DNA of 64,000 bases from positions 992,001-1,056,000 of the forward strand of contig NZ_CP119787.1 of NCBI RefSeq assembly GCF_029338255.1. Direction: 5' to 3'. The notes beneath the pieces are model-generated. The model worked only from the letters and a program-made list of their open reading frames with translations. It was not told where the DNA came from and ran no database searches. Within the stretch, counting starts at the first letter, position 1, and the number at the start of each line of letters is the position of its first letter. Both the position numbers and the translations under genes were made by a program. This stretch comes from Haloarcula halobia. GTDB taxonomy: Archaea > Halobacteriota > Halobacteria > Halobacteriales > Haloarculaceae. Of this stretch, positions 8,963 through 17,270 are shown piece after piece.

Positions 8963-9026
8963 CGCCGTGACCACTCGGTTGTCGCTCCCGGGGCCCCGCC
9001 TCCGGGACATCCTGCAGCCGAGCGGT

Positions 9027-9755
9027 TCACAGCTCGGCGACGCCCGACTGGTCGTCGCGCAGCTGCAGATAGGCGTCGGCGACGATGCCGTACCCGATAA
9101 TCGCGAGCGGGGCCGTCACCAGCAGGCTGACTATCTGTCCGAGCGTCGGACTCACGAACGACGCGAGCGAGCCGAGACTGCTGAGGACGCCGGTCACGAC
9201 GCCGACGAGCAGGAGCAGTGCCGCCAGTCGCAGGCGGTTCCCGCGAGCGATGTCCCAGCTCCGTCGCAGCGACGTCACGAGCCGCGCGTCTTCGACGGCG
9301 ACGGCGAACAGGACGAACGCGAAACTCACCATGAGGAAGATGCCGGGCAACACCAGCAGGACGAACCCCACGAGCGTGGCGATGCCGACGACGACGTTCG
9401 CGCCGACGGCCGAGAGCAGCGCCCGACCGATTCGTCGGGTGAACAGCGACCCGGTGACCGCCCCGCTGTCGGGCCCCTCGCGGGTGAACGCCCGGGCGGC
9501 GGCGATGTAGATTATCATGCCCAACAGGAGGGCCACGAGCACGAGCACCCCCGCCACGGCACTCGGCAGCGGCAGGGTCACACCGATCTGTGCCTCTTGC
9601 TGGGCGGCGGGCGGGAGCTGGTTGGCGACGATGGTGTTCACCGAACTGGTGAACAACCCCACGTAGAGGGCTGTGAGTGCCATCAGGGCGATACCGACCG
9701 GAGACAGGCTCCGGCGAATACCGTTGCTAATCGCACGGCCAAGTTGGAGGGCCAT
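9027..9755 (-). CDS. Integral membrane protein, five to six TM segments
   Basis: The 242-aa protein starts at the ATG at 9755; the open frame extends further upstream only through G+C-rich non-coding sequence. An amphipathic start (MALQLGRAISNGIRRSLSP) is followed by hydrophobic helices at about residues 20-37, 65-85, 115-145, 170-195 and 205-225. It resembles haloarchaeal DUF-type membrane proteins related to the glycerophosphodiester phosphodiesterase membrane domain, with internal repeat-like SLRRSWDIARGNRLRLA. Function is unknown. It lies divergent from the tungstate-binding protein gene, 172 bp away. Confidence 0.75.
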   Translation of the reverse strand: MALQLGRAISNGIRRSLSPVGIALMALTALYVGLFTSSVNTIVANQLPPAAQQEAQIGVTLPLPSAVAGVLVLVALLLGMIIYIAAARAFTREGPDSGAVTGSLFTRRIGRALLSAVGANVVVGIATLVGFVLLVLPGIFLMVSFAFVLFAVAVEDARLVTSLRRSWDIARGNRLRLAALLLLVGVVTGVLSSLGSLASFVSPTLGQIVSLLVTAPLAIIGYGIVADAYLQLRDDQSGVAEL

Positions 9756-9927
9756 ACCCCGATTGTTCAGGCCGGCGTAGAAAATCTTTCGCTTGAGGAC
9801 CGGGTGGAAATTACGCTCCGGTCGCGCCCCACACGCCCGACTGCCGCCCGCCGAGGCGCCGGTCCGGCCCTCGCTCCCGGCCGGTGGCGGCGAAACACCT
9901 ATCATCTGTTCCCGCATCGTTGTTTCT

Positions 9928-10872
9928 ATGCCGATACAACGGCGACAGTTCATCACGGTAGCCGGGGTCGGTGCGGTCGCGAGCATCGCGGGCTGTTCGC
10001 AGTCCAGGGGGCAGACTCAGGGGGAGAGCGCGCCACAGGACCAGCCCGGAGTCGCTGGGGAGACGCTGACGCTGACGACGACGACGAGCACGTACGACAC
10101 GGGGCTCCTCGATGCGATTCACCCCGACTTCGAGGCGATGTACGGCGTCACAGTCGACGCGGTGGCCCAGGGGACCGGAGCGGCCCTGGAGTCCGCCCGA
10201 AACGGCGACTCGGACGTGGTGCTGGTCCACGCCCGCGGTCTCGAGGACGAGTTCATGCGGAACGGGTACGGCATCAACCGCCGGGACCTCATGTTCAACG
10301 ACTTCGTCGTCGTCGGTCCGGACGACGACCCGGCGGGCATCCGGGGGATGGGTTCGGCCACCGAGGCGCTGACCGCCATCGCCGAGTCGGAGTCGACGTT
10401 CGTCTCCCGCGGGGACAACTCCGGGACCCACACGAAGGAACTGGCCCTCTGGGCGGCCGCCGGCACGGACCCCGGTGGCGACTGGTACCAGGAGACCGGG
10501 ACCGGGATGGGGGAGGCGCTGAACGTCGCCACCCAGCAGGGCGCCTACACGCTCTCGGACCGGGGCACGTTCATCTCCCAGCGCTCGGCGATCGACCTAG
10601 TCGTCCTCGTCCAGGGGCCCATCGAGGGCGGCCCGGCGACTCTGGCGAACCCCTACGGGGTCATGGCGGTCAACCCCGGCGTCCACGACACCGCGAACTA
10701 CGACCTCGCGATGGCCTACATCGGCTGGATAACCAGCCCCGGCGCCCAGGCGGCCATCGGGGAGTACCAGGTCAACGGGGAGCAGCTGTTCTTCCCCGAA
10801 GCAGTCTCCGAGGACCCCGACTTCCAGCAGTACGTTCCGCAAGGGTGGAGTAGCGAGTCCTCGAACGGGTGA
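9928..10872 (+). CDS. tupA: Tungstate-binding lipoprotein of ABC transporter (TupA-like)
   Basis: The protein is 314 aa. Residues 5-24 form a Tat-type signal (RRQF then a hydrophobic run) ending in the lipobox IAGC, so it is probably a membrane-anchored lipoprotein exported folded. The mature part has the TupA landmarks [11 protein letters not shown] and [12 protein letters not shown], which line the oxyanion pocket, and a DLVVLVQG segment. It would capture tungstate (or molybdate) for the permease and ATPase encoded next. The ATG at 9928 is chosen because the signal peptide begins there. The stop overlaps the GTG start of the permease gene. Confidence 0.9.
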   Translation: MPIQRRQFITVAGVGAVASIAGCSQSRGQTQGESAPQDQPGVAGETLTLTTTTSTYDTGLLDAIHPDFEAMYGVTVDAVAQGTGAALESARNGDSDVVLVHARGLEDEFMRNGYGINRRDLMFNDFVVVGPDDDPAGIRGMGSATEALTAIAESESTFVSRGDNSGTHTKELALWAAAGTDPGGDWYQETGTGMGEALNVATQQGAYTLSDRGTFISQRSAIDLVVLVQGPIEGGPATLANPYGVMAVNPGVHDTANYDLAMAYIGWITSPGAQAAIGEYQVNGEQLFFPEAVSEDPDFQQYVPQGWSSESSNG

Positions 10873-11591
10873 GCGTGCCACTCGATTCACTCGTCGGCCT
10901 CCTGTCGGCTGTCGTCGACCTGCCGTTCAGGGAGGGGTACGTCTCGAGCATCATCTACGTCTCCCTGTACGTCAGCGGCACCGCCGTCGCGTTGAGCACG
11001 CTGTTCTCCCTCCCGGTCGCGCTCGCGATGGGCTTTACCGACTTCCCGGGGAAACGCGCCCTGAAGTCGGTCATCAACACCGGTATGGGCTTTCCGAGCG
11101 TCGTCGTCGGCCTGCTCGTGCTCTTTGCGGTCTCCAACCAGGGGCCCCTGGGGACCTTCGACCTCATCTTCACCAGGGAAGCGATGGTACTCTCGCAGTT
11201 CGTCCTCGCGACGCCACCCATCACGGCCATCAGTCTCGCGGCCGTCACCGGCGTGGACGACGACGTCCGCGACGCGGCCCACGTCCTCGGCGGGACGAGC
11301 CTCGACGTCGCGCTGGTCGTGATCAAGGAGGCCCGCTACGGCATCGCCACGGCGATTCTCGCGGGCTTCGGCCGGGCCATCAGCGAGGTCGGGTCCGTCC
11401 TCATCGTCGGGGGCAACATCACGAGTTCGGGGGGCATCTCGAAGACGCGGACGCTGACGACGGCCATCCAGCTTGAGGCCCGCCAGGGCCGGTACGAGAC
11501 GGCGATGATACTCGGCGCGGTCCTGCTGGTGCTCGTGCTGGCGGTCAACGCCGTCGTCGTCCAGCTCGGCGATTCGCGGGTGATGAGCTGA
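10869..11591 (+). CDS. tupB: Tungstate ABC transporter permease (TupB-like)
   Basis: The 240-aa permease has about six hydrophobic segments and the ABC permease EAA-type loop near [21 protein letters not shown], followed by VLIVGGNI as in TupB/WtpB proteins. Short size and sequence place it with tungstate permeases rather than the larger phosphate ones. The start is a GTG overlapping the tupA stop. The gene ends in TGATG, sharing one base with the ATG of the ATPase gene. The cassette is therefore almost certainly one transcript. Confidence 0.9.
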   Translation: MSVPLDSLVGLLSAVVDLPFREGYVSSIIYVSLYVSGTAVALSTLFSLPVALAMGFTDFPGKRALKSVINTGMGFPSVVVGLLVLFAVSNQGPLGTFDLIFTREAMVLSQFVLATPPITAISLAAVTGVDDDVRDAAHVLGGTSLDVALVVIKEARYGIATAILAGFGRAISEVGSVLIVGGNITSSGGISKTRTLTTAIQLEARQGRYETAMILGAVLLVLVLAVNAVVVQLGDSRVMS

Positions 11592-12355
11592 TGATCCGCC
11601 TGGCAGCTCTCTCACACGCCTACGGTGACGAGCGCGTCCTCGCGGACGTCTCGCTCACGGTCGACCCCGGAGAAGTGGTCGCTATCATCGGGCCCTCGGG
11701 GGTGGGAAAGACCACCCTGCTGCGCATCCTGGCGCTCAACCGCCGGCCGACCGAGGGTACCGTCGAACTGGACGGCCAGCGGGCGTGGTCGGTCGACGAA
11801 GGCCGCCGCCTGGAACTGCGCCGCCGCGTCGGGTTGGTGTTCCAGCGCGCGAGCCTGTTCGACGCCTCCGTCGCCCGGAACGTCGCGTACGGCCTCCGGG
11901 TGCGACGGTCCTGGCGACGGCGACTCGCGGATGGGCTGCGCTCGCTAGTCGGGTCGAAGGACCTGTCGGCGGCCGTCGAAGAGGCGCTCGAGGTCGTCGA
12001 GATGCGCGAGAAGGCCGATCAGGACGCGCGCTCGCTCTCGGGCGGCGAGGCCCAGCGGGTCTCTTTCGCGCGGGCGCTCGCCTACGAACCGGCGTACCTC
12101 CTGCTGGACGAACCGACCTCCGACCTCGACCCGCGGAACACGGGACTCATCGAGGCGGCTATCGGCGAGGCGCGCGACCGGGGCCTGGGTGTCGTCGTCG
12201 CGACTCACGACATGCACCAGGCCGAGCGCATCGCCGACCGCGTCGCCGTGTTGCTCGGCGACGGGTTGACCGAGGTGGGGCCGACGGAGCGAATCTTCGA
12301 GGACCCGACCGACGAGCGCACGCGGCAGTTCATCTCCGGGGAACTGGTGTACTGA
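11591..12355 (+). CDS. tupC: Tungstate ABC transporter ATP-binding protein (TupC-like)
   Basis: The 254-aa ATPase has Walker A GPSGVGKT (residues 34-41), Q-loop FQRASLF, signature LSGGEAQRV, Walker B LLLDEPTSDLD and the H-loop in VVATHD. An unusual Arg-rich insert (VRRSWRRRLADGLRSLVG) separates the Q-loop from the signature. It energises the TupB channel. Position and overlaps tie it to tupA and tupB. A Tfx-family regulator gene follows after 188 bp. Confidence 0.9.
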   Translation: MIRLAALSHAYGDERVLADVSLTVDPGEVVAIIGPSGVGKTTLLRILALNRRPTEGTVELDGQRAWSVDEGRRLELRRRVGLVFQRASLFDASVARNVAYGLRVRRSWRRRLADGLRSLVGSKDLSAAVEEALEVVEMREKADQDARSLSGGEAQRVSFARALAYEPAYLLLDEPTSDLDPRNTGLIEAAIGEARDRGLGVVVATHDMHQAERIADRVAVLLGDGLTEVGPTERIFEDPTDERTRQFISGELVY

Positions 12356-12543
12356 ACGGCGTCGCGGCGACCGGGGGTGGGCCGGCCGCTCACGCCTGGG
12401 TCGGGTCCCGGGGGGCACCGTCGGCGTAACTTGTCGTGGGGCCGTGACGGACCGGGTCCGTCCGCCGGGTCGTGACGGCGGCCCACCGACCGGGATAGCC
12501 AAGGGGGGCGGCCCGCTCTAGGCAACAGGAGGCCGATTCGACG

Positions 12544-13026
12544 ATGGAGACCGCAGACGACGAGGCGGACGCGAGCGCGCTGCTCGCAGCGCTCGGGTTC
12601 GACGCCGAGGAGAGCGCGCTCACAGAACGGCAGGCCCAGGTGCTGTTGCTACGGGAACGCGGGCACACGCAGACCGCCATCGCCGAGATGCTGGGGACCT
12701 CACGGGCGAACGTGGCCAACGTCGAGGCCAGCGCGAGAGCGAACGTCGCCAAGGCACGGGAGACCCTGCGGGTCGTCCGGGCGATGGAGGCTCCCGTGCG
12801 GGTCCCCGTCCCGGCGGGGGCCGACATCTACGAGGTCCCCGAGACGGTGTACGAGGCGTGCAACGACGCGGACATCAAGGTCGCCTACTCGGCGCCGGAG
12901 CTCGTCCGCCGACTCCTCGACGAAGCCGAGTCGGTCGTCGACGGGCGCACCATCGAGGTCTCGCTGACCCTGCACGTCACCGAGGACGGCGAGGTCGTCA
13001 TCCGCCGCACCGACCGGGACCGGTAG
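12544..13026 (+). CDS. Tfx family DNA-binding regulator
   Basis: The 160-aa protein has an N-terminal helix-turn-helix (about residues 20-55: ERQAQVLLLRERGHTQTAIAE then GTSRANVANVEASARAN) and a C-terminal domain matching the Tfx family. Tfx was first described as a protein binding the promoter of the molybdenum formylmethanofuran dehydrogenase operon in a methanogen. A Shine-Dalgarno GGAGG at 12528-12532 precedes the ATG by 11 nt. Sitting directly behind tupABC, it is a good candidate for oxyanion-responsive control of transport or of W/Mo enzymes. That role is inferred from context. Confidence 0.85.
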   Translation: METADDEADASALLAALGFDAEESALTERQAQVLLLRERGHTQTAIAEMLGTSRANVANVEASARANVAKARETLRVVRAMEAPVRVPVPAGADIYEVPETVYEACNDADIKVAYSAPELVRRLLDEAESVVDGRTIEVSLTLHVTEDGEVVIRRTDRDR

Positions 13027-13170
13027 CCGGCCCTCCGGACGGACGAATCGCGGCTGCCGTTCGCAAATCGCGAAATACTCTTATCCCCCTGTTGCTGATA
13101 GAATCTCCCAGAAACCTCTCCGGGCGACTCCGGGATATCATGTTCTCATAATCTTGGAACTGATGCACAA

Positions 13171-13178
13171 TATTATAT
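13171..13178 (+). promoter_or_regulatory. TATA box of the sulfur operon
   Basis: TATTATAT lies 38-45 nt before the DsrE start codon. A GGTGTATACTCACC inverted arrangement (about 13187-13200) follows at the expected start site and could be an operator. A GGTGA Shine-Dalgarno (13204-13208) lies 7 nt before the ATG at 13216, so this mRNA has a short leader. Confidence 0.55.
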
Positions 13179-13215
13179 CCCTGTAGGGTGTATACTCACC
13201 TGTGGTGAACAAGAC

Positions 13216-13614
13216 ATGACAGGATATGCAATCGTCCTTGCCTCGGGCAAGCTAGAGCGGTTACAGGCAGTAGCGAACATCGCGTCGGTCGCCGGGGCGT
13301 CGGACGTCCCCATCGACATCTTCGCGACGATGGACGGCCTCGAGGCCTTCGACCTCGAGACCATCGAGAACGGCAACTTCGAGATGGGTGCCGTCGCCCA
13401 GGCGATGATGGAGTCGGAGTCGACGAAGATGCCGATGTTCTACGAGTCCATCGGCCAGGCCAAGGAGATCGGTCCCGTGACCCTCTATGCCTGCGAGCTG
13501 TCGATGGACATGCTCGACAAGGGCCTCGAGGACTACGCCGACCTGTTCGACGACGTACTCGGCGTCTCCGGGTTCCTGACGATGGCCGAAGACAAACAAG
13601 TGATGTTCATCTGA
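13216..13614 (+). CDS. DsrE/DsrF-like family protein
   Basis: The 132-aa protein belongs to the DsrE/F-like (peroxiredoxin-like DsrE family) group, typified by an N-terminal Rossmann-like strand (GYAIVLASGKLERLQ), an FATMDGLEAF segment, and a Cys in TLYACELSMDMLG-like context (here LYACELSMDML). Such proteins carry persulfide or oligomerise with TusA and Sqr-type flavoproteins. The Cys at about residue 95 is the likely persulfide site. It is the first gene of a four-gene cluster with tusA, an SQR-like protein and a DUF1641 protein. Confidence 0.85.
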   Translation: MTGYAIVLASGKLERLQAVANIASVAGASDVPIDIFATMDGLEAFDLETIENGNFEMGAVAQAMMESESTKMPMFYESIGQAKEIGPVTLYACELSMDMLDKGLEDYADLFDDVLGVSGFLTMAEDKQVMFI

Positions 13615-13624
13615 GGTGACAACA

Positions 13625-13873
13625 ATGAGTGAATCTATTTCCCCAGACGTGACGGTCGATTCGCGCGGCGCCGCCTGCCCGGGTCCGCTGATGGACCTCA
13701 TCGGCAAGATCAAACAGGCCGATGCAGGCACGGTGTTCGAACTACAGACCAACGACAGCTCCTCGAGCCACGACGTCCCCGAGTGGGTCGAGAAGGCCGG
13801 CCACGAGCTGCTCGACGTCGTCGAACACGGCGACGGGGAGTACTGGTCCATCTTCGTCGAGACGAGGGAGTGA
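13625..13873 (+). CDS. tusA: TusA-like sulfur carrier
   Basis: The 82-aa protein has the TusA/SirA signature CPGPLMDL preceded by VDSRGAA, with the single conserved Cys that carries persulfide sulfur. The frame is open from a GTG at 13616, but GAGGTGA at 13613-13619 is a proper Shine-Dalgarno for the ATG at 13625, so that start is chosen. TusA passes sulfur between proteins in sulfur oxidation and in thio-cofactor synthesis. The 10-bp gap to the dsrE-like gene and 7-bp gap to the flavoprotein gene mark one operon. Confidence 0.9.
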   Translation: MSESISPDVTVDSRGAACPGPLMDLIGKIKQADAGTVFELQTNDSSSSHDVPEWVEKAGHELLDVVEHGDGEYWSIFVETRE

Positions 13874-13880
13874 CCACGGC

Positions 13881-15020
13881 ATGACCCGCATCGTCATCGT
13901 CGGTGGCGGCACGGGCGGGACGGTTCTCGCGAACCGCCTCGCCGACAAGCTCGCCCCCGACCTGAAACGTGGCGACGTCGAGGTGACGCTCGTCAACGAC
14001 GGGCCCGACCAGGTGTACAAGCCGACGTTCCTGTATGTCCCTTTCGGCGAGGCGACCGTCGAGGAGGCGCGCCACCCCATCGTCGACCTCGTCGATCGGA
14101 CGGTCGACTTCCGCGTCGACCGGGTGACGAGCATCGACACCGACGCCAAGCGCCTCTCGCTCCAGCGCGACGGCGCCCTCGAGTACGACTACCTCGTGCT
14201 CGCGACCGGGGCGAACCTCGCGCCCGACGAGGTTCCGGGACTCGTCGAGGGCGGCCACCACTTCTACGGCGCCGCAGGTGCCGAGAAGCTGCGCGACGCC
14301 CTCGCCGAGTTCGAGGCGGGCCACCTCGTCCTGTCGGTCATCGGCGTCCCGCACATGTGTCCGGCCGCACCGGTAGAGTTCGTGATGATGGCCGACCAGT
14401 GGCTCCGCGAGCGCGGCCGCCGCGAGGACGTGGACATCACGTACACGTACCCCATCCAGCGCATCCACGGGCTCGAACCCGTCGCGGAGTGGGCCCAGCC
14501 GCTGTTCGACGAACGGGGTATCGAGGCCGAGACGTTCTTCAACCCCGAGTCTGTCGACCCCGACGAGCGGGTCATCGAGACGATGGAGGGGACGGAACTG
14601 GACTACGACCTCCTCGTGGCCATCCCGCCACACAGCGGGTCGCCGCTGGTCGAGGAGGCAGGTCTGGGCGATGGCGGCTGGGTCGCCGTGGACAACCGGA
14701 CGCTCGAAGCCGAACACGCCGACGACGTCTACGCCATCGGCGACGTGGCCGACGTCGCGACGAGCAAGGCCGGCAGCGTCGCCCACTACCAGGCCGGCGC
14801 CGTCGCCGACCGACTTGCAAGCCAGGCCCGCGGGCAGGTCCCGACCGCCGAGTACGACGGCAAGACGATGTGTTTCGTCGAGTCCGGCACCGACGAGGCG
14901 GCGTTCATCGAGTTCAGTTACGAGCGCCAGCCCGAACCCCGCGACCCGAACCAGTTCGTCCACTGGGGGAAACTGGCCTACAACGAGGCCTACTGGCTGA
15001 CCGCCAGGGGGCTCCTGTGA
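13881..15020 (+). CDS. Sulfide:quinone oxidoreductase-like FAD flavoprotein
   Basis: This 379-aa flavoprotein has an N-terminal FAD-binding GGGTGG motif (IVIVGGGTGGTVLANRLA), a second nucleotide-binding region, ATGANLAPDEVPG, and the C-terminal FAD segment VYAIGDVAD. Cys in GVPHMCPAAPVE and Cys in KTMCFVESG are candidates for the redox pair of SQR enzymes. It would oxidise sulfide or a protein persulfide and reduce membrane quinone. Context with DsrE and TusA supports sulfur chemistry. The exact substrate is inferred. Confidence 0.85.
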   Translation: MTRIVIVGGGTGGTVLANRLADKLAPDLKRGDVEVTLVNDGPDQVYKPTFLYVPFGEATVEEARHPIVDLVDRTVDFRVDRVTSIDTDAKRLSLQRDGALEYDYLVLATGANLAPDEVPGLVEGGHHFYGAAGAEKLRDALAEFEAGHLVLSVIGVPHMCPAAPVEFVMMADQWLRERGRREDVDITYTYPIQRIHGLEPVAEWAQPLFDERGIEAETFFNPESVDPDERVIETMEGTELDYDLLVAIPPHSGSPLVEEAGLGDGGWVAVDNRTLEAEHADDVYAIGDVADVATSKAGSVAHYQAGAVADRLASQARGQVPTAEYDGKTMCFVESGTDEAAFIEFSYERQPEPRDPNQFVHWGKLAYNEAYWLTARGLL

Positions 15021-15029
15021 GGTGGTACG

Positions 15030-15512
15030 ATGAGTGAACAGGAACAACAGGACGTCGAGGCCGGAGACGACGCCCCGGCCGACCCGTCCACCGACCTCGA
15101 CCAGCTGACCGAACTCGCCGACGCGGTCGAGGGCAACGAGGCCGAGGTGGCCGAACTGCTCGATCGGGTCGACGAGGTCAACGACCTGCTTGACGTCCTC
15201 GCGCTTGGCACCCAGGCGATGGACGACGAGATGGTACAGAAACTCGCCGACACCGGCGGCAACCTCGGGGCGCTGGCGGACGCTGCCGCCGAACCGGCGA
15301 CCGTCCGGGGCGCCGAGTCGCTGCTCCACGCCGTCGGCGACGCGACCGGCGATCTCGAGGAACCGCCCGAGCGGGTCGGCGTCGTCGGCCTCCTGCGCGC
15401 CCTGCGTGACCCCGAGGTCCAGGCCGGACTGGGCTATCTCGTAGCCGTCTCCAGGCACCTCGGGCGTGACCTCACCCGTCGGTCCGAGCTCCGTCAGGAG
15501 CTTGAGGACTGA
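15030..15512 (+). CDS. DUF1641 family protein
   Basis: The 160-aa acidic protein has the DUF1641 core at its C-terminus (VGLLRALRDPEVQAGLGYLVAVSRHLG) after a helical region rich in Asp, Glu and Leu. DUF1641 proteins commonly travel with SQR-type or formate-dehydrogenase-type genes, and their biochemical role is not settled. It follows the flavoprotein by 9 bp and closes the sulfur operon. No membrane segment is evident. Confidence 0.85.
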   Translation: MSEQEQQDVEAGDDAPADPSTDLDQLTELADAVEGNEAEVAELLDRVDEVNDLLDVLALGTQAMDDEMVQKLADTGGNLGALADAAAEPATVRGAESLLHAVGDATGDLEEPPERVGVVGLLRALRDPEVQAGLGYLVAVSRHLGRDLTRRSELRQELED

Positions 15513-15652
15513 GCGCGTCGGCGGCGCCGCGCTCGCCGGCGGCGAGCATCGTCGTCACCTCCGTTCTCGTCGCCGCCCTCGCGATGGCTGGCGTCTTCGA
15601 GTCGACGGTGTGGGTCCCGCGCCCCGACGCCGGCCGGTCGCCCGGTCTCCGT

Positions 15653-16642
15653 TCAGTCGTCGGCTTCCATCGACCCGGCCTGCGGCACCGTCACGTCGGT
15701 GAGTTGCGCTTCGATCTCCTCGCGGCGGTCCTCGAACTTCCCGGGGAGGACCAGGCGGCCACCGAGCTCAGAGAGCGGTTCGTCGCTGGTGTAGCCCGGC
15801 CCGCTGGTCGCCAGTTCGAAGAGGACGCCGTTGAACTCCCGCACGTAGACCGACCGGAACCAGTGGCGGTCGATCTGGTTCGTCGGACGCAGGCCCAGCG
15901 ACTGGATGGCCTCGCGCGTCGCGGCCTGGTCCTCGTCGGTCGGTGTCTGGAAGGCGACGTGGTGGACGGTGCCGTGGCCCTGGCGCCCGCCCTGGATGGT
16001 CGGGAGCACGTCGACGTACTTGCCTACCGGCCCGGCCGCGGCGAAGCGGGTCCGCTCGTCGCCCGGTGTGTCTCCCTCTGCCTGTTCGGTACCGACCTCC
16101 TCGAAGCCCACCGTCTCCAGGACGTCTATCGTGCGGTCGGGGTCGGCCAGCCAGAGCGTCACCGAGTGAAAGCCCCGGATGGCGTGTTCGGCGGGGACGA
16201 ACTCGGTCCACGGGACCGTCGGGTCGTCGTCGGGGATCTCGACTTCGACCAGCTCGACCGGGAGGCCGTCCGGGTCGCGGAAGGGCAGGACCACCTGGTC
16301 AAACCGCTCGACCCGGTCGTCGTAGTCGACGCCGAACTCGTCGAAGCGGTCCTCCCAGAACTCCAGGCTCCCCTCGGGGACCCGGAACGCGGTCCGGGAG
16401 ACCTGGCCCGAACCGACCTCCCCCTGTCGCATGCTCTCCCAGGGGAAGAACGTCATGCTCGTGCCGGGGGTGCCCTCGGCGTCGGCGAAGAAGAAGTGGT
16501 AGGTGCCGGGGTCGTCCTGGTTGATAGAGCGTTTGACGAGGCGGAGGCCGAGCGTCTCCGCCCAGAAGTCCATGTTCCGCTGCGGGTCGCCGGCGATGCA
16601 GGTGACGTGGTGGATGCCCGGTGTGGGGCTCGGGTCGGTCAT
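15653..16642 (-). CDS. Ring-cleaving dioxygenase, VOC superfamily (MhqO-like)
   Basis: The 329-aa protein contains paired vicinal-oxygen-chelate modules. The N-terminal one begins GIHHVTCIAGDPQRNMDFW and the C-terminal one begins FHSVTLWLAD. Metal ligand candidates are the His in HHVT, the His in TVHHVAFQT and the Glu in GVLFELAT. The MhqO/LinE group opens quinol-type rings using Fe or Mn. Expression is probably controlled at the palindrome just upstream of its start. The transcript appears leaderless, since the TATA box lies about 29 nt before the ATG. Confidence 0.87.
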   Translation of the reverse strand: MTDPSPTPGIHHVTCIAGDPQRNMDFWAETLGLRLVKRSINQDDPGTYHFFFADAEGTPGTSMTFFPWESMRQGEVGSGQVSRTAFRVPEGSLEFWEDRFDEFGVDYDDRVERFDQVVLPFRDPDGLPVELVEVEIPDDDPTVPWTEFVPAEHAIRGFHSVTLWLADPDRTIDVLETVGFEEVGTEQAEGDTPGDERTRFAAAGPVGKYVDVLPTIQGGRQGHGTVHHVAFQTPTDEDQAATREAIQSLGLRPTNQIDRHWFRSVYVREFNGVLFELATSGPGYTSDEPLSELGGRLVLPGKFEDRREEIEAQLTDVTVPQAGSMEADD

Positions 16643-16643
16643 A

Positions 16644-16655
16644 CCTACCGGTAGG
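16644..16655. promoter_or_regulatory. Perfect 12-bp palindrome at dioxygenase start, candidate operator
   Basis: CCTACCGGTAGG is a perfect palindrome placed one base upstream of the ATG at 16642 and downstream of the TATA box. A repressor bound here would block transcription initiation. Bacterial mhqO genes are controlled by MarR-type quinone sensors, so quinone-responsive repression is a reasonable guess. No regulator gene is adjacent. Confidence 0.5.
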
Positions 16656-16666
16656 GGACGGACGGA

Positions 16667-16674
16667 CTTTAATT
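16667..16674 (-). promoter_or_regulatory. TATA box of the dioxygenase gene
   Basis: On the minus strand the sequence reads AATTAAAG, centred about 29 nt before the start codon, which is the distance expected for a leaderless haloarchaeal message. Confidence 0.55.
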
Positions 16675-16739
16675 GGTGCTGACATCGGTGTTACCGGGCT
16701 ATCACGACCGCCGGGTGTTCGCCCCGCAGCGCCGAAAAA

Positions 16740-16895
16740 TCAGTCCGCAGTCTGTACGACGTTGCGCTTCGCGTCGGCCGCTCGGCGTCGTGCCATCGCC
16801 TCGCGGCGCAGTGCTTCCCGGTGGTCGTCCCAGGTCGCGTATTTGGGGACGGGCGTCGCACCGACAGGAACGCGGTTCTTCCTCGTCTTTTGCAT
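16740..16895 (-). CDS. Small basic protein, 51 aa
   Basis: The protein is Arg/Lys-rich (MQKTRKNRVPVGATPVPKY, then DDHREALRREAMARRRAADA) and probably helical in its second half. A textbook Shine-Dalgarno GGAGGT lies about 6 nt before the ATG at 16895, on the minus strand. Its positive charge is unusual in a haloarchaeal proteome and suggests nucleic acid or ribosome binding. I do not recognise a family. Confidence 0.6.
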   Translation of the reverse strand: MQKTRKNRVPVGATPVPKYATWDDHREALRREAMARRRAADAKRNVVQTAD

Positions 16896-16993
16896 GTCTC
16901 TACCTCCACCAGTCCCGTCGCGCGGCACGGAGATAACCCTCGTCGCCAGTTTCGACTCAGTTGCTCGCCGCCACGTCACAGAACAGTCGCGGC

Positions 16994-17131
16994 TCAGGTC
17001 TGGTCGGCTTCGGGGTTGTTCGTCCGCCGGTAGGACCCGACCATCTTCCAGAGGGTGTCGTTGAGGTCGCCGCCGTTCGCTTCGTTCTCGAGCTGCCGGT
17101 ACAGGTTCTCCGGGACGTCGATTCGGGGCAT
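16994..17131 (-). CDS. Small ribbon-helix-helix-like protein, 45 aa
   Basis: The protein opens MPRIDVPENLYRQLENEA, a strand-helix pattern typical of RHH/antitoxin-type N-termini, followed by GGDLNDTLWKMVGSYRRTN. Comparable short proteins are frequent in haloarchaea, where some are annotated as antitoxin-like. No toxin gene is adjacent. An AT-rich upstream stretch (ATAAAAT-like on the opposite strand near 17157-17164) could supply the promoter about 25-30 nt before the start. Confidence 0.6.
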   Translation of the reverse strand: MPRIDVPENLYRQLENEANGGDLNDTLWKMVGSYRRTNNPEADQT

Positions 17132-17270
17132 CACCTGTGCATACTGGCTGCGGATACATAAAATTCGTCTGACACGGAATCGAGTAAACGCTTCGACGCT
17201 GCGTGACCGTGACAGCGCTATCTGTCGATTCCGTCCGGGAAACAGTTCACTCAGTTCCGTGTACTTCCTG

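Noticed and set aside
8591-9010. Minus-strand frame of 139 codons over the hairpin region, once suspected as a transposase remnant
   Set aside because: No TnpB, zinc-finger or catalytic motif is seen, and it overlaps the well-supported zinc mini-protein in the other direction.
15513-15652. Short frames between the DUF1641 gene and the dioxygenase gene
   Set aside because: Composition is Arg/Pro-rich without ribosome site or domain pattern; treated as spacer between convergent genes.
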